Shown here piece by piece: positions 63,675-64,000 of a stretch of DNA of 64,000 nucleotides (positions within the stretch are counted from its first letter, which is position 1; each line of letters opens with the position of its first letter). The position numbers were made by a program, and so were the translations under genes. Below the pieces are notes generated by a model, which saw only the letters and a program-made list of their open reading frames with translations, had not been told where the DNA came from and ran no database searches. The stretch is from Aestuariibaculum lutulentum (lineage in GTDB: Bacteria; Bacteroidota; Bacteroidia; Flavobacteriales; Flavobacteriaceae). Location: positions 1,091,501 through 1,155,500 of the forward strand of contig NZ_CP136709.1 in assembly GCF_032926325.1 (NCBI RefSeq). The letters are read 5' to 3'.

Positions 63675-64000
63675 ACATAGTTATTCTTTCTAGAAATCCT
63701 AATCTATACTCAACAGAAAGACTTATTGAAGAAGGCGAAAAAAGAGGTCATAAAATTGAAATTATTGACCCTTTAAAATGTGACATCATTATTGAAAAAG
63801 AGAAACCTACCATATTTTACAAAGATCGTTATTTAGATTATGTCGATGCGGTAATTCCGCGTATTGGGGCATCCATCACATTTTATGGTTGTGCTGTGGT
63901 ACGTCAATTTGAAATGATGGGGGTATTTACTATTGCCACATCGGACGCCATCCAGCGCTCTCGCGATAAATTACGTAGCTTGCAGCGCCTTAGTAAAGCC
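63671..64000 (+). CDS. rimK: RimK-type alpha-L-glutamate ligase, N-terminal part, cut by window edge
   Basis: 110 codons lie in the window. The start MNIVILSRNPNLYSTERLIEEGEKRGH and the segments DAVIPRIGASITFYGCAVVRQFEMMG and SDAIQRSRDKLRSLQRLSKA match RimK, an ATP-grasp ligase that adds glutamate to ribosomal protein S6. The catalytic ATP-grasp core continues beyond base 64000. It overlaps the preceding gene by four bases. Confidence 0.93.
   Translation, partial: MNIVILSRNPNLYSTERLIEEGEKRGHKIEIIDPLKCDIIIEKEKPTIFYKDRYLDYVDAVIPRIGASITFYGCAVVRQFEMMGVFTIATSDAIQRSRDKLRSLQRLSKA

Noticed and set aside
1..64000. CRISPR array, tRNA, rRNA, insertion sequence or prophage
   Set aside because: No regularly spaced repeats, no tRNA-like cloverleaf, no ribosomal RNA sequence, no transposase or integrase and no phage structural genes were seen.

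Overview
The window is a chromosomal segment from an AT-rich member of the Bacteroidota, most likely a marine Flavobacteriaceae. The pointers are: upstream regions without Shine-Dalgarno sequences but with TAnnTTTG-type -7 elements; many lipoproteins and TonB-dependent receptors with Bacteroidota-style signal peptides ending in AQ; a flavobacterial suf cluster with DUF59, DUF2480 and DUF3078 neighbours; a single-anchor (sdhC-only) succinate dehydrogenase; and a heavy-metal RND pump fused to its outer-membrane factor. No rRNA, tRNA, CRISPR array, insertion sequence or prophage was seen. Almost all of the DNA is coding, and the only stretch over 300 bases without a gene is 17567-17977.

Layout. 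1-3.2 kb: start of a neutral zinc metallopeptidase gene (cut by the edge), a Tas-type aldo/keto reductase, an OmpA-family lipoprotein and exonuclease III, all on the minus strand. 3.4-12.8 kb (+): a 1144-residue outer-membrane protein of unknown function, then a metal-efflux set (His-rich small protein, CzcA/CusA-TolC fusion, CzcB-like adaptor). 12.9-17.6 kb: a small DUF4177-like gene, an M28 peptidase and sdhCAB. 18-23.8 kb: aminopeptidase P, aspartate kinase divergent from an ACT-domain protein, an alpha/beta hydrolase, a zinc-ribbon protein and thiL. 24-35.7 kb (+): an extended suf region (sufA, sufB, a lipoprotein, sufC, sufD, sufS, M43 protease, lipoprotein, sufE, DUF59, ABC exporter, DUF2480, DUF3078). 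35.9-40.3 kb: two small unknowns, a class A penicillin-binding protein and hflX.

40.4-51.6 kb is the most accessory-looking part. It holds two TonB-dependent receptor/surface lipoprotein pairs interleaved with two paralogous endonuclease/exonuclease/phosphatase-family enzymes, one of which has a signal peptide. One lipoprotein has a DUF5689 (OB-fold-like) region and both have choice-of-anchor-J-like domains. I infer a system for capturing and degrading nucleic acid or phosphoesters at the cell surface; this is a hypothesis, not a recognised operon.

51.7-58.9 kb (-): a tightly packed DUF3108 / tryptophan 2,3-dioxygenase / M23 peptidase / pgi operon, then hppD and hmgA for tyrosine breakdown. 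59-64 kb: a patatin-BamA-type outer-membrane phospholipase, uvrC, a zinc-protease-like protein and the start of rimK.

Other points of interest are a perfect 24-bp palindrome between sdhC and pepP, an NlpE-C-like lipoprotein lodged between sufB and sufC, the signal peptide kept at the RND-TolC junction, and REP-like hairpins. Family names come from recognising sequence motifs by eye; no database search was run.
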